Source: Ferrimonas balearica (GTDB taxonomy: Bacteria > Pseudomonadota > Gammaproteobacteria > Enterobacterales > Shewanellaceae). From it: a stretch of DNA of 64,000 nt. Each line of letters opens with the position of its first letter. Position 1 is the stretch's first letter. Below are positions 26,399 to 35,883 of this stretch, piece after piece. The stretch covers positions 682,001 through 746,000 of the forward strand of contig NZ_JAHVHV010000002.1 of assembly GCF_019802085.1 (NCBI RefSeq), read 5' to 3'. The notes below the pieces were generated by a model. It was not told where the DNA came from and did not search any database. It saw nothing but the letters and a program-made list of their open reading frames with translations. A program made the translations under genes and the position numbers.

Positions 26399-27406
26399 TT
26401 ACAGGCGGGCCAGGATGGCGTCGGTGAACGCCTTGGTGCCGGCGTTGCCGCCCAGGTCACGGGTGACACACTCACCGGCGGCGATGGTGTCGCGCACCGC
26501 GTCCCGGATCTTGGCGGCCTTGTCGGCCATGCCCAGGTACTCCAGCATCTGCACCGCACCGAGCAGCAGCGCGGTGGGGTTGGCCAGGTCCTGACCGGCG
26601 ATGTCCGGGGCGCTGCCGTGCACCGCCTCGAAGATCGCCGCGTCCTTACCGATGTTGGCGCCCGGGGCCAGGCCCAGGCCGCCCACCAGACCGGCACACA
26701 GGTCGGAGAGGATGTCACCGAACAGGTTGGTCGTGACGATCACGTCGAACTGGGAGGGGTCCATCACCAGCTTCATGCAGGTGGCGTCGACGATCATCTC
26801 CTCGGACTCGATGTCCGGGTAACGCTCGCCCACTTCCCGGGCCACCTTGAGGAACAGCCCGGAGGTGGACTTCATGATGTTGGCCTTGTGGACCGCGGTC
26901 ACCTTCTTGCGACCCTCTTTGCGGGCCAGCTCGTAGGCGAACTCGCAGATCCGCTGGGCGCCTTCGCGGGTGATGATGCTCATCGCCTCGGCGGTGCTGC
27001 CGTCGTCGGTCACCCGCTGGCCGGCACCGGAGTACATCCCCTCGGTGTTCTCCCGGATGGTGATGATGTCCACGTCTTCGTAGCGGGCCTGGGTGCCCTT
27101 GAGGGACAGCACCGGGCGCACGTTGGCGTACAGGTTGAAGCGCTTGCGCAGGCTGACGTTGATGGAGGTGAAGCCCTCACCGATGGGGGTGGTCAGGGGG
27201 CCTTTGAGGGTGACACGGTTTTTTTCGATCAGCTCCAGAGTGCTGGCGGGCACCAACTCTCCATGTTTCTCCAGTGCCGCGAGACCCGCGTCGGCGAACT
27301 CGTAGTTGAAGTTACAGCCGGCCTTGTCCAGCACCTTGAGGGTGGCATCGACAATATCGGGTCCGATCCCATCGCCGGGGATCACGGTAATGCTTCTTGC
27401 GGACAT
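26399..27406 (-). CDS. NAD-dependent isocitrate dehydrogenase
   Basis: This 335-residue member of the isocitrate/isopropylmalate dehydrogenase family catalyses isocitrate oxidation to 2-oxoglutarate in the TCA cycle. Visible motifs are [13 protein letters not shown], the substrate loop [19 protein letters not shown], the catalytic lysine region [14 protein letters not shown] and the metal site [10 protein letters not shown]. The SxNxxLRKxxxLYANxRP form and the lack of neighbouring leu genes favour the mitochondrial-type NAD-isocitrate dehydrogenase, as in Shewanella, over LeuB. GGAAGGATGTAACG precedes the ATG. It is divergent from the S9 peptidase gene. Confidence 0.9.
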   Translation of the reverse strand: MSARSITVIPGDGIGPDIVDATLKVLDKAGCNFNYEFADAGLAALEKHGELVPASTLELIEKNRVTLKGPLTTPIGEGFTSINVSLRKRFNLYANVRPVLSLKGTQARYEDVDIITIRENTEGMYSGAGQRVTDDGSTAEAMSIITREGAQRICEFAYELARKEGRKKVTAVHKANIMKSTSGLFLKVAREVGERYPDIESEEMIVDATCMKLVMDPSQFDVIVTTNLFGDILSDLCAGLVGGLGLAPGANIGKDAAIFEAVHGSAPDIAGQDLANPTALLLGAVQMLEYLGMADKAAKIRDAVRDTIAAGECVTRDLGGNAGTKAFTDAILARL

Positions 27407-27579
27407 CGTTACATCCTTCCACGTTGAACTTGTTGGATCCTTGGCCCTTCTTATTCCCTGTGACGGGGAGGCGGGGCTTTGTTAGCATGATGCAGCGCAC
27501 ATCTTAACGTTTTTTGCCGCTTACTGACAGCTAGCGGAAGGTATAAGTCACAAAAATGGACATTTTGAGAGGTGGTTCG

Positions 27580-30318
27580 GTGCGGAGACGAATTCGAAAC
27601 CTTTTACCCCTGTTGGGGATCCTGGCAACGCCCCTGCTGGCGGCGCCGGTCACCCCGGAAGCGGTTATGGGATTCAAGAGCCTGAAAGATCCCGTGTTGG
27701 CCGGCAACGGCGCGGTGGTGGCCTTCACCGCCGCCCCGGACCGGGGCGATCCCCAGGGGCGGGTACGGCGCTCCGACGGTCAGTTGTTTACCCTGGAGCG
27801 GGCACAGAAGCCGATTGTGAACGCAAACGGCCGTTTTGTGCTGTTTGAACAGCCGGTTCCGCTGCTTGAGCAGGAGAACGCCGGCGCCAAGGAGCGCAAG
27901 GGCCTGAAGGCCGGGCGGGTGCTGATCCAGACCCAGACCGGCAAGCAGGAGCGCTTCGAGCGGGTCAAGGCCGCCGCTTTCAGTCACGACGGCCGATTGC
28001 TGGTGATCCACTTCGAGCCGGAACAGAGCGAGGCCGCGGAGCCGGCCGACGAGGCGAAGTCGGAAGAGGACGCAGCCCCGAGCATCGACGAGGCGGACCT
28101 GGGCAGCGCGCTGCTGGTGCGGGATCTGACCGACGGCAGCGAACAGCGTTTTGCCGATGTGCGCCACTTTGCCCTGCCCAAAAAGGGCAGCGCCCTGGCC
28201 TTCAGCACCAGTGCGAAGGAGGGCAAGGGCAACGCCCTCTACCGCCTGGACCCGGCCCTCAAGCCGGTGCTGGTGCACCAGCAGGATGGCTATGGCACCG
28301 GCGCCCTGGTGTGGGATCGCAGCGGCGCGGTCCTGGGGTTCAGCTGGGGCTCCCTCCAGGCCAAGGCCCGTCAGCGTGAGCACCTGGTGGGGCTCTTTGC
28401 CCGGGACGCCCTGCGCTGGCAGGAGCTCAACCACGCCGACTTTATGGTGTCCGCCTACAGCGATCTGGCCTTCAGCCGCGACGGCCAGCGGCTCTTTATC
28501 GGCCGCCAGGCCCGACTGCCGGCGGTGCCGGAGAAGCCCCAATTTGGTCAGGCGGAGGATCTGACCAACCGGGATCTGCTGCTGGCCCGCGCCGATCTGG
28601 TGCTCTGGCACGGCGACGACGAGCAGATCAAGACCCGGGAGATGCACCAGTACGACAAGGAGCGCAAGCGCACCTATCCGGGGGTGTGGCACCTGGGGGA
28701 CGACACCTACGTCCAGCTCACCGACTCTGAGGTGCCCACCCTGGTGATGGGGGACAACCCCAACCACCTGCTGGCTAGCTCCGATAAGCCCTACCGCAAG
28801 ATGATCTCCTGGGCCGGCTTCTACAAGGACTGGTACCTGGTGGACCTGAAAACCGGCCAGCGTCGCGCCCTGGCGGTGCAACTGGGCAGCGCCGACACCC
28901 CGACCCTGGCCCCCGGTGGCAGCCAGGTGCTCTGGCATGTGCGCGATGGCCTCTATCACCACGACGTTCAGCGCAACCGCACCCGCAAGCTGGCGGACGG
29001 CTTCTCCAACGAGGACCACGACTACCCCAGCCCCGCCCCGGGTTACGGCTTCGGCCCCTGGCTGAGCGGCGATGCCGGTGCCCTGGTGTACGACAAGTAC
29101 GACATCTGGCGCTTCGACAGCGCCAGCGGCAAGCTCAACCGGCTGACCGAGGGCCGCGAGGCCGACACTCTCTACCGGGTGCAGACCACGGATCCCGACG
29201 CCCTGTCGGTGGCGGCCAGCGCCGAGCTGCTGGTGCACGGGGTCAACGAGCAGAGCAAGGCCGAGGGGCTGTACCGCCTGGCCCTGGCCGACGGCAGCCT
29301 GAGCCCCTGGCAGCAGGGGGATTACCGGGTGAAGTTCCTGGCCAAGGCCGCCGAGGCGGACACCCTGATGCTGAGCTTTGAGCGCTATGACCGCTTCCCG
29401 GATCTCTACCTCAGTGCCAACGCCAGCAGCGAACCGGAGCAGCTCAGTCGCCTGGGGGACCAGCTGGATCGCCTCGACTGGGGTCAGGCCCAACTGGTGC
29501 GCTGGGAGACCGAAGACGGTCAACCCCTCAAGGGGGTGCTGATCACCCCGCCGGGGTACGACGGTCAGCGACCGCTGCCCACCATGATCTACTTCTACCG
29601 CTTTATGAGCGATCGCCTGCACGCCTTCCCGCAGATGGCGATCAACCACAGGCCCAACTTCCCCTGGTACGCCAGCGAGGGGTACGCCATCTTCCTGCCG
29701 GACGTCGTGTTCGAAGTGGGGCGGCCGGGGCCGGCGTCCCTCAAGGCGCTGCTCTCCGGGGCGGACAAGATTGTTGAGATGGGGGTGGCGGATCCCAAGG
29801 CGATCGGCCTGCAGGGCCACTCCTGGGCCGGCTACCAGAGCGCCTACATCGTCACCCAGACCGACCGCTTCGCCTCGGTGGTGACCGGCGCACCGGTCTC
29901 CAACATGACCTCCGCCTACACCGGGATCCGTCTGGGCTCCGGGCTGGGGCGTCAGTTCCAGTACGAGTCCGGTCAGAGCCGCATCGGTCCCAGCCTCTAC
30001 GAGGCACCGGATCTCTACATCGAGAACAGCCCGGTGTTCTACGCCGATAAGGTCAAGACGCCCATGGTGATCATGTTCGGCGACGTGGACGATGCCGTGC
30101 CCTGGCAGCAGGGGATCGAGCTCTACCTGGCGATGCGTCGGCTGGCCAAGCCGGTGGTGATGCTGCAGTACCAGAACGAGCCGCACCACCCCAAGCAGTA
30201 CCCCAACAAGCTGGACTACACGCTGAAGATGAAGGCGTTCTTCGACTTTACCCTGAAGGGGGCCCCGGCTCCGGATTGGTGGGTCAACGGTTTGCCCTAC
30301 CGCAAACCGGACCAGTAA
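27580..30318 (+). CDS. secreted S9-family (prolyl oligopeptidase-like) serine peptidase
   Basis: This is 912 residues from a GTG start. A signal peptide (basic RRRIRN, then hydrophobic, ending LLAAP) is followed by a long propeller-like N-terminal region and a C-terminal alpha/beta-hydrolase domain. The catalytic serine is S748 in GHSWAGYQ. The acid is probably D837 (GDVDDAVPW) and the histidine H869 or H870 (NEPHHPKQ). An acidic Glu/Ala/Asp-rich insertion sits near residues 147-175. The GTG at 27580 is preferred because AGAGGTGG lies 6 bp upstream and it opens the signal peptide; the ATG at 27556 is an alternative. It probably degrades peptides in the periplasm. A terminator follows. Confidence 0.88.
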   Translation: MRRRIRNLLPLLGILATPLLAAPVTPEAVMGFKSLKDPVLAGNGAVVAFTAAPDRGDPQGRVRRSDGQLFTLERAQKPIVNANGRFVLFEQPVPLLEQENAGAKERKGLKAGRVLIQTQTGKQERFERVKAAAFSHDGRLLVIHFEPEQSEAAEPADEAKSEEDAAPSIDEADLGSALLVRDLTDGSEQRFADVRHFALPKKGSALAFSTSAKEGKGNALYRLDPALKPVLVHQQDGYGTGALVWDRSGAVLGFSWGSLQAKARQREHLVGLFARDALRWQELNHADFMVSAYSDLAFSRDGQRLFIGRQARLPAVPEKPQFGQAEDLTNRDLLLARADLVLWHGDDEQIKTREMHQYDKERKRTYPGVWHLGDDTYVQLTDSEVPTLVMGDNPNHLLASSDKPYRKMISWAGFYKDWYLVDLKTGQRRALAVQLGSADTPTLAPGGSQVLWHVRDGLYHHDVQRNRTRKLADGFSNEDHDYPSPAPGYGFGPWLSGDAGALVYDKYDIWRFDSASGKLNRLTEGREADTLYRVQTTDPDALSVAASAELLVHGVNEQSKAEGLYRLALADGSLSPWQQGDYRVKFLAKAAEADTLMLSFERYDRFPDLYLSANASSEPEQLSRLGDQLDRLDWGQAQLVRWETEDGQPLKGVLITPPGYDGQRPLPTMIYFYRFMSDRLHAFPQMAINHRPNFPWYASEGYAIFLPDVVFEVGRPGPASLKALLSGADKIVEMGVADPKAIGLQGHSWAGYQSAYIVTQTDRFASVVTGAPVSNMTSAYTGIRLGSGLGRQFQYESGQSRIGPSLYEAPDLYIENSPVFYADKVKTPMVIMFGDVDDAVPWQQGIELYLAMRRLAKPVVMLQYQNEPHHPKQYPNKLDYTLKMKAFFDFTLKGAPAPDWWVNGLPYRKPDQ

Positions 30319-30323
30319 AAGAG

Positions 30324-30350
30324 AACGGCCGCTTTCGCGGCCGTTGTTTT
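30324..30350 (+). terminator. terminator of the S9 peptidase gene
   Basis: The stem ACGGCCGC / GCGGCCGT is followed by TGTTTT, a few bases after the stop codon. It overlaps the end of the convergent DUF3192 gene. Confidence 0.75.
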
Positions 30351-30747
30351 ATCCCCCGTTCTGCCATCGCTCGAAGGCGTTTTCGCCCCAGGCGAACAGC
30401 ACGCCGTCGCGGAACAGCAGCGGGGTGGTTTCATCCTGGGTGGTTTCACCGTCCCCCTTGGTGCGGTGGGTGCGGTAGCGCAGCACCAGGATCCCCTGGC
30501 CATCGGCGTCGTTGAGGGCCTCGGAAAAATCCGGGTTGCCCAGGCGTTCCATTACCACCGTCTTGGACAGCCCCGGTTCCAGGGAAGCGATCACCGCCAC
30601 GTTGTGCTTCTGACGGTCATCCCAGTCCATGTTGTCGGGGGTGGACGGGGTCTCCTCCCACAGGGCGATCACCGCCACCACAAACACCAGATACACCCCA
30701 ATCAATCCGGCCACCAAGGGCACCAGGCGGCTTTTTCCCTGACTCAT
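30349..30747 (-). CDS. DUF3192 family protein
   Basis: This is 132 residues. A single membrane anchor lies near residues 9-28 (VPLVAGLIGVYLVFVVAVIAL), with no lipobox. A periplasmic domain follows whose pattern (NVAVIASLEPGLSKTVVMERLGNPDFSEAL, then VLRYRTHRTKGDGETT and TPLLF..GVLFAWGENA) fits the DUF3192 family of marine gammaproteobacteria. Function is unknown; the domain shape recalls BamE/SmpA-like folds. The ATG at 30747 has AAGGAG upstream; the longer in-frame start at 30801 does not. Confidence 0.82.
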   Translation of the reverse strand: MSQGKSRLVPLVAGLIGVYLVFVVAVIALWEETPSTPDNMDWDDRQKHNVAVIASLEPGLSKTVVMERLGNPDFSEALNDADGQGILVLRYRTHRTKGDGETTQDETTPLLFRDGVLFAWGENAFERWQNGG

Positions 30748-30969
30748 CAATGTAAACTCCTTGTTACCAACCCGCCTAGGGTAGCAGTCGGCCCGGAACA
30801 AGCAAAGTGGGCCGTCAGGGGGCTGGACCAGTGAACACCGTTACTCAAGGATAAAGATCAACTAACGGACGGATCGGGATGGACAAAACGCGGCATAGAT
30901 TGTTACAACCACGGTTTCCTGCGGCCGACCGGTCGCGGCAATTACAACGATAAAACAGTTAAAACCATT

Positions 30970-32181
30970 ATGATGCAATCACTCCTATCTCGCGTTTTTC
31001 GGGGCAGCCTGGTTCTCCAGATCCTCATCGGTATCATTGTCGGCATCGCCGTGGCGGCGCTCTCGCCGGCCTCCGCCCAGTCCGTCGGCCTGCTGGGGGA
31101 TCTCTTCGTCTCCGCCTTGAAGGCGGTGGCCCCCATCCTGGTGTTTATCCTGGTGGCCTCCTCCATCGCCAACCAGAAGCCGGGTCAGCACACCCACATG
31201 CGCCCCATCATCGGCCTCTACCTGGTGGGCACCGTCAGCGCCGCCCTGACCGCGGTGCTACTGAGCTTCGCTTTCCCCACCACCCTGGCCCTGGTCACCG
31301 AGCAGACCACGGTGGCCCCGCCGGAGGGGATCGGCGAGGTGCTGCACACCCTGCTGTTCAAGGTGGTGGACAACCCGGTGAACGCCCTGATGACCGGCAA
31401 CTTTATCGGGATCCTGGCCTGGGGTATCGCCCTGGGGCTGGCCCTGCACCGGGCCTCTGAGGCCACCAAGCAGGTGTTCCACGACGTCTCCGACAGCATC
31501 ACCCAGATTGTCCGGGTGGTGATCCGCTTTGCCCCGCTGGGGATCTTCGGCCTGGTGGCCAACACCCTGGCCACCACCGGCTTCGACGCGCTGTGGGGCT
31601 ACTCCCACCTGCTGGCGGTGCTGCTGGGCGCCATGGCGATCATCGCCCTGGGGGTGAACCCGCTCATCGTCTTCGTGAAGACCCGGGAAAACCCCTACCC
31701 GCTGGTGCTGCGCTGCCTGCGGGAGAGCGGGGTGACCGCCTTCTTCACCCGCAGCTCCGCTGCCAACGTGCCGGTCAACCTGGATCTGTGCAAGCGGCTG
31801 GACCTGCACGAGGACACCTACTCGGTCTCCATCCCCCTGGGGGCCACCATCAACATGGCCGGCGCGGCGATCACCATTACCGTGCTGACCCTGGCGGCGG
31901 TGCACACCCTGGGGATCAGCGTGGACCTGCCCACCGCACTGCTGCTGAGCCTGGTGGCGGCGGTCTCCGCCTGTGGTGCCTCCGGGGTGGCCGGTGGCTC
32001 CCTGCTGCTGATCCCCCTGGCCTGCAGCCTGTTCGGCATCGACAACGCCGTGGCGATGCAGGTGGTGGCCGTGGGCTTCATCATCGGGGTGATCCAGGAC
32101 TCCGCCGAAACCGCCCTGAACAGCTCCACCGACGTGATCTTCACCGCGGCGGCGGACAAGGCGGCCAGCCGCCAGGGCTGA
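30970..32181 (+). CDS. sstT: serine/threonine:Na+ symporter SstT
   Basis: SstT imports serine and threonine with Na+ (DAACS family). The protein is 403 residues with eight membrane helices and two hairpin loops. Visible signatures are the serine-rich [20 protein letters not shown] and the [14 protein letters not shown] segment, then [20 protein letters not shown] and [18 protein letters not shown]. The ATG at 30970 gives [18 protein letters not shown]. It ends at a bidirectional terminator shared with the convergent MBL gene. Confidence 0.96.
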   Translation: MMQSLLSRVFRGSLVLQILIGIIVGIAVAALSPASAQSVGLLGDLFVSALKAVAPILVFILVASSIANQKPGQHTHMRPIIGLYLVGTVSAALTAVLLSFAFPTTLALVTEQTTVAPPEGIGEVLHTLLFKVVDNPVNALMTGNFIGILAWGIALGLALHRASEATKQVFHDVSDSITQIVRVVIRFAPLGIFGLVANTLATTGFDALWGYSHLLAVLLGAMAIIALGVNPLIVFVKTRENPYPLVLRCLRESGVTAFFTRSSAANVPVNLDLCKRLDLHEDTYSVSIPLGATINMAGAAITITVLTLAAVHTLGISVDLPTALLLSLVAAVSACGASGVAGGSLLLIPLACSLFGIDNAVAMQVVAVGFIIGVIQDSAETALNSSTDVIFTAAADKAASRQG

Positions 32182-32196
32182 GCCCGACCCAACCGC

Positions 32197-32226
32197 AAAA
32201 AGCCCGGCACTGGCCGGGCTTTTTTG
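32197..32226. terminator. bidirectional terminator between sstT and the MBL-fold gene
   Basis: The stem AGCCCGGC / GCCGGGCT with a 4-nt loop is flanked by AAAA on the left and TTTTTT on the right. Confidence 0.9.
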
Positions 32227-32236
32227 TGGGCGGCGT

Positions 32237-33046
32237 TCAGGGCAGGGGGACGGTCAGCGCCTGGCGGATGAGGTTGGTCTTGGAGAGGTTGTAGCGGCTT
32301 AGGTGCCCCAGCCAGTCCTCCGGTCCCAGCAGGGCCTTGAGGATCGCCTTTTCGCTGCGCCCCTGTCGGGCCAGCGCCTGGGCCTCGGCGCACAGCCGCT
32401 CCAGGTTGGCCAGTTTTTCGCAAAGCGCCTGGTGGCCCTGGCGCACCGGTCCGCGGTGGGGGCAGAGCAGGGTGTCGAAGGGCAGGGTGAGCACCTTGCG
32501 CAGGCTGGCCATCAGCTCGGCCAGGTCCTCGTCGCTGCGCAGGTAGCGCAGCTTGCGGGAGAGGTAGAGATCGCCGCTCAGCAGCCAGCCCTGCTGGGGC
32601 AGGTGGAAGCAGGTCAGGTCCGGGGCATGCCCGGGGGTGAAAACCGGCTGGATGGGGCTGCCATCCTCCAGATGCAGGTCGTCGGCCAATGGCTCGGTGG
32701 CGAGGGGGGAGGGCGCCCCCCAGATCAGCCGCTGCAAAGGCGGGGTGGCGAACCCCCGGGCCAGCTTGGCCCTTCCCGGCTCGGGGGCCATGGGGGTGAC
32801 CCCGGTCAGCGTGGCGATCCGCCCGGCGTTGCCGCTGTGATCCTCGTGGTGGTGGGTGAGCAGCAGTTGGCGCACCGGGCGCTCGGAAACAAAGGCGGCC
32901 ACCGACGACCACTGATTGGGGGGCCCGGCGTCGAACAGGGTGTCCCCCACCCGGTAGACGATAAAGGTGGTGTTGATGCCGAACTGAAACCGGCCCACTC
33001 GCACCCCTTCAAGGGCGCCGAGGTGAAAACGTTCCCGGATGGCCAT
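32237..33046 (-). CDS. metallo-beta-lactamase fold hydrolase
   Basis: This is 269 residues. The metal-binding signature HxHxDH is complete: H65, H67, D69 and H70 (LLLTHHHEDHSG). A further histidine lies in VFTPGHAPDLTCFH and an aspartate in LLSGDLYL. No signal peptide is seen, so it acts in the cytoplasm. It resembles the uncharacterised glyoxalase II-like group; substrate unknown. It starts 3 bp after the SDR stop and is the last gene of the DGC-ppnN-xni-SDR-MBL operon. Confidence 0.88.
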   Translation of the reverse strand: MAIRERFHLGALEGVRVGRFQFGINTTFIVYRVGDTLFDAGPPNQWSSVAAFVSERPVRQLLLTHHHEDHSGNAGRIATLTGVTPMAPEPGRAKLARGFATPPLQRLIWGAPSPLATEPLADDLHLEDGSPIQPVFTPGHAPDLTCFHLPQQGWLLSGDLYLSRKLRYLRSDEDLAELMASLRKVLTLPFDTLLCPHRGPVRQGHQALCEKLANLERLCAEAQALARQGRSEKAILKALLGPEDWLGHLSRYNLSKTNLIRQALTVPLP

Positions 33047-33049
33047 GGC

Positions 33050-33742
33050 TTACCAGGGGATCTCGGTACCGTCGTAGTTGTAGAAGCGGCCGGAGCCGGT
33101 CAGGTCCAGTTGGGCCAGCAGATGGCGCATCCCCATCACCGAAGTTTGGGGGGTGATCAGCGCATTGGGGCCCCCCATGTCGGTCTGCACCCAGCCGGGG
33201 TGGAGCAGGGCCACGCTGATCCCCAGCTCCGCCAGGTCAATGGACAGGCTGCGGCCGATGGCGTTCAGGGCCGACTTGGAGGCCCGGTAGAGGTAGCTGC
33301 CGCCGCTGCCGTTGTCGGTGATGGAGCCCATCTTGGAGGAGAGCAGGGCCACCTTGGCGCCCTTGGCCAGGTTGTCGGTGAGGTTTTGCACCAGCAGCAG
33401 GGGGGCCAGCACATTGACCGCCATCACCGGGGCGAAATCCTCCCCATCGAGGGCACTCAGGGGAACGCCCTTGGGGCCGTAGACGCCGGCGTTGCTGATC
33501 AGCAGGTCCAGTTTGAGATCCCCAAGGTAGGCCTTGAGGCCAGTCAGCTGGGATGGCTTGGCCAGGTCCAGGGCCACCAGATCCAGCTCGCTGGGGTGGG
33601 CTTCGGCCAGGGCCATCAGGGCGTCGGCACGGTCCGGTTCCCGACAGCAGGCGATGATGCGGGCGCCGCTGCCCAGGTACTGGCGCACGAACTCCAGGCC
33701 GATGCCGCGGTTGGCGCCGGTGATGAGGATGGTCTGGCTCAT
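33050..33742 (-). CDS. short-chain dehydrogenase/reductase
   Basis: This is 230 residues. The N-terminal cofactor motif is TGANRGIGLEFV, followed by NAGVYG and the catalytic pattern (S of LLSSKMGS, then YRASKSALN with Tyr and Lys). It resembles C-factor/sniffer-like SDRs. Substrate is unknown. The ATG at 33742 overlaps the xni stop by 4 bp. Confidence 0.9.
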   Translation of the reverse strand: MSQTILITGANRGIGLEFVRQYLGSGARIIACCREPDRADALMALAEAHPSELDLVALDLAKPSQLTGLKAYLGDLKLDLLISNAGVYGPKGVPLSALDGEDFAPVMAVNVLAPLLLVQNLTDNLAKGAKVALLSSKMGSITDNGSGGSYLYRASKSALNAIGRSLSIDLAELGISVALLHPGWVQTDMGGPNALITPQTSVMGMRHLLAQLDLTGSGRFYNYDGTEIPW

Positions 33743-34506
33743 GGGTGTCTCCCTAGTCGAAACTGGCTCAGGTTGAGCTGAAGTTGAATGTCCTTTTTCA
33801 AGCGCACCAGGCGGTAGCTGAGGCGGGCCTCGTCCTGGTGGCTGCGCAGCCGCTCCCCCAGTTTGCCCTCCACCGCGTCTTCGGCAAACATCGCTTTGAG
33901 GCTGTCGAAACGGGCGACGAGATCCTGGGCGGTTTTCTTGCCCACCCCGGGCACCCCGGGGATCCCATTGCCGCTGTCCCCGGCCAAAGCCCAGTAGTCC
34001 AGCAATCGTGGCTGGGGCACCCCCAGCTTGGCGGCCAGGAGCTCGGCGTCGATCCAGTGGCCCTCGAAATGATCCCACTGGCCGATCCCCGCTCCCAGCA
34101 GCTGGCCAAACCCCTTGTCGGTGGAGAGGATCACCACCTCGCCGCCGGCGTCCGCCACCTTGCTGGCCAGGGTGGCGATGAGATCGTCCGCCTCCAGGTC
34201 CGCCTGTTTGACCGACCGCACTCCCTGCTGGGCAAAGCCGTCGTCCAGCAGCGGCAGGGCCTTTGCCAGGTCCTCGGGCATGGGTTTGCGGTGGGCCTTG
34301 TACTCGGGGTAGAGCGCCCGGCGCCAACTGCGCTCGTGGCCACCGTCCCACACCAGGATGGCGTGGCTGGGCTTGTGCTGGCGCAGGGCCTTGTCCAGGG
34401 CGCCGAGGCAGCGGCGCTTGAGGTCCTCGGCGGCCTCCCCGGGCACGGCGGCGTGGAGCCGACGCACCAGGTTGAGACCGTCGATGAGCAGGAGCTTGGG
34501 TTTCAT
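33739..34506 (-). CDS. xni: flap endonuclease Xni (ExoIX)
   Basis: This 255-residue protein is homologous to the 5'-nuclease domain of DNA polymerase I. It has [14 protein letters not shown], acidic metal-binding residues ([34 protein letters not shown]) and the helix-3-turn-helix [13 protein letters not shown]. In E. coli xni also lies close to ppnN (ygdH). It overlaps ppnN by 4 bp and the SDR gene by 4 bp. Confidence 0.94.
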   Translation of the reverse strand: MKPKLLLIDGLNLVRRLHAAVPGEAAEDLKRRCLGALDKALRQHKPSHAILVWDGGHERSWRRALYPEYKAHRKPMPEDLAKALPLLDDGFAQQGVRSVKQADLEADDLIATLASKVADAGGEVVILSTDKGFGQLLGAGIGQWDHFEGHWIDAELLAAKLGVPQPRLLDYWALAGDSGNGIPGVPGVGKKTAQDLVARFDSLKAMFAEDAVEGKLGERLRSHQDEARLSYRLVRLKKDIQLQLNLSQFRLGRHP

Positions 34507-35861
34507 CCTTTGATGATCTCGTAACAGGGGTGGTAGACGCTGCCGGGCAGCTTCATGCGGCCCTGGGTGACGAAGGCCCCCAGCAGGGCGTCCATTCGCG
34601 CCATCAGGGTCTTGTCGCCGCGGATCTGGAAGGGGCCCCGGTGGCGGATCGCCTTGATCCCCTGGGCCTTGACGTTGCCGGCCACGATGCCGGAGAACGC
34701 CTTGCGCAGGTGACCGGCCAGCATCGCCTTGTTGGCCTGGGGCCGCAGATCCAGGTTGGCCATGTTGTCGTGGTCCGGCTCGAAGGGCAGCTGGAACTCC
34801 GGCTCAATCTTGAGCCGCCAGTTGAAGGCGAAGGCGTCCTCGGTGCTGAGGCGGTAGCTTTTCACCTCAGGCAGCTGTTGTTTCAGGCAGCGGGCCACGG
34901 CCTGGGGGTCGTCGATGATGATGTGGTAGCGGCTCTGGGCCTCGGGGCCCAGGGTGGCGCCGATGAACTCGTTGATCTCGTCGAAGTAGGCCCGGCTGCT
35001 CTGGGGACCGGTGAGCACCACCGGCAGGGGCTGAGCGCGGTTCTCCTCGTGCAGCAGGATCCCCAGCAGGTAGAGCAGCTCCTCGGCGGTGCCGACGCCG
35101 CCGGGAAAGATGACGATGCCGTGGGCCAGGCGGACAAAGGCCTCCAGGCGCTTCTCGATGTCCGGCAGGATCACCAGCTCGTTGACGATCTGATTGGGGG
35201 GCTCGGCGGCGATGATGGAGGGTTCGGTCAGCCCCAGGAAGCGGCCGTCGCGGATCCGCTGCTTGGCGTGGGCGATGGCGGCGCCCTTCATCGGCCCCTC
35301 CATGGCGCCGGGGCCGCAGCCGGTGCAGATGTTGAGCTCCCGCAGCCCCAGCTCGTAGCCCACCTCCCGGGTGTACTGGTACTCCACGGCGTTGATGCTG
35401 TGGCCCCCCCAGCACACCACCAGATCCGTCTCGCCGCCGGGGCTGATCGCCTTGGCGTTGCGCAGGATCTCGAACACCACGTTGGTGATGTGGGTGGAGT
35501 TGGTGAGGTTGATGTGGCGGAGGTTTTCGTAGCGGTCGCTGATGTAGAGGATGTCCCGCAGTACGGCAAACAGGTGCTCCTGGATGCTGCGGATGATCTT
35601 GCCGTCGACGAAGGCCTCCTCGGGGGGCTGGGTCAGCTCCAGCTTGATGCCACGCTCCTGGCGCAGCACCCGAACCTTGAAGTCCTGGTAGCGTTCGAAC
35701 AGGGCGGCGCTGTCGTCACTGGAGAGCCCGGAGGAGAGCACCGCGAGGGAGCAGTTGCGGTAGAGCTGGTAGAGTTCGGAGGCGGCGCTGTCTCGCAGCC
35801 GCTCCACCTCCAGTTGGGACAGCTGGTCCAGGCTGCCCCGGGGACGCACTTGAATCTGCAT
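34503..35861 (-). CDS. ppnN: pyrimidine/purine nucleotide 5'-monophosphate nucleosidase PpnN
   Basis: PpnN (YgdH) cleaves nucleoside monophosphates to base and ribose 5-phosphate; the E. coli enzyme is activated by (p)ppGpp. The protein is 452 residues, the full family length. The LOG-type core is visible as [18 protein letters not shown] and the [16 protein letters not shown] motif, flanked by the family-specific N- and C-terminal domains. It starts 22 bp after the diguanylate cyclase stop and overlaps xni. Confidence 0.96.
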   Translation of the reverse strand: MQIQVRPRGSLDQLSQLEVERLRDSAASELYQLYRNCSLAVLSSGLSSDDSAALFERYQDFKVRVLRQERGIKLELTQPPEEAFVDGKIIRSIQEHLFAVLRDILYISDRYENLRHINLTNSTHITNVVFEILRNAKAISPGGETDLVVCWGGHSINAVEYQYTREVGYELGLRELNICTGCGPGAMEGPMKGAAIAHAKQRIRDGRFLGLTEPSIIAAEPPNQIVNELVILPDIEKRLEAFVRLAHGIVIFPGGVGTAEELLYLLGILLHEENRAQPLPVVLTGPQSSRAYFDEINEFIGATLGPEAQSRYHIIIDDPQAVARCLKQQLPEVKSYRLSTEDAFAFNWRLKIEPEFQLPFEPDHDNMANLDLRPQANKAMLAGHLRKAFSGIVAGNVKAQGIKAIRHRGPFQIRGDKTLMARMDALLGAFVTQGRMKLPGSVYHPCYEIIKG

Positions 35862-35883
35862 GATCCCCCCTTATGGTTGTTGT

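Noticed and set aside
26399-27406. Assignment as 3-isopropylmalate dehydrogenase (LeuB)
   Set aside because: No other leucine genes are adjacent, and the substrate-loop form and C-terminus fit NAD-type isocitrate dehydrogenase better.
33742-34351. N-terminal extension of the SDR reading frame beyond the SDR start
   Set aside because: The extra 200 codons are the shadow of xni in another frame. The SDR cofactor motif begins right after the ATG at 33742.
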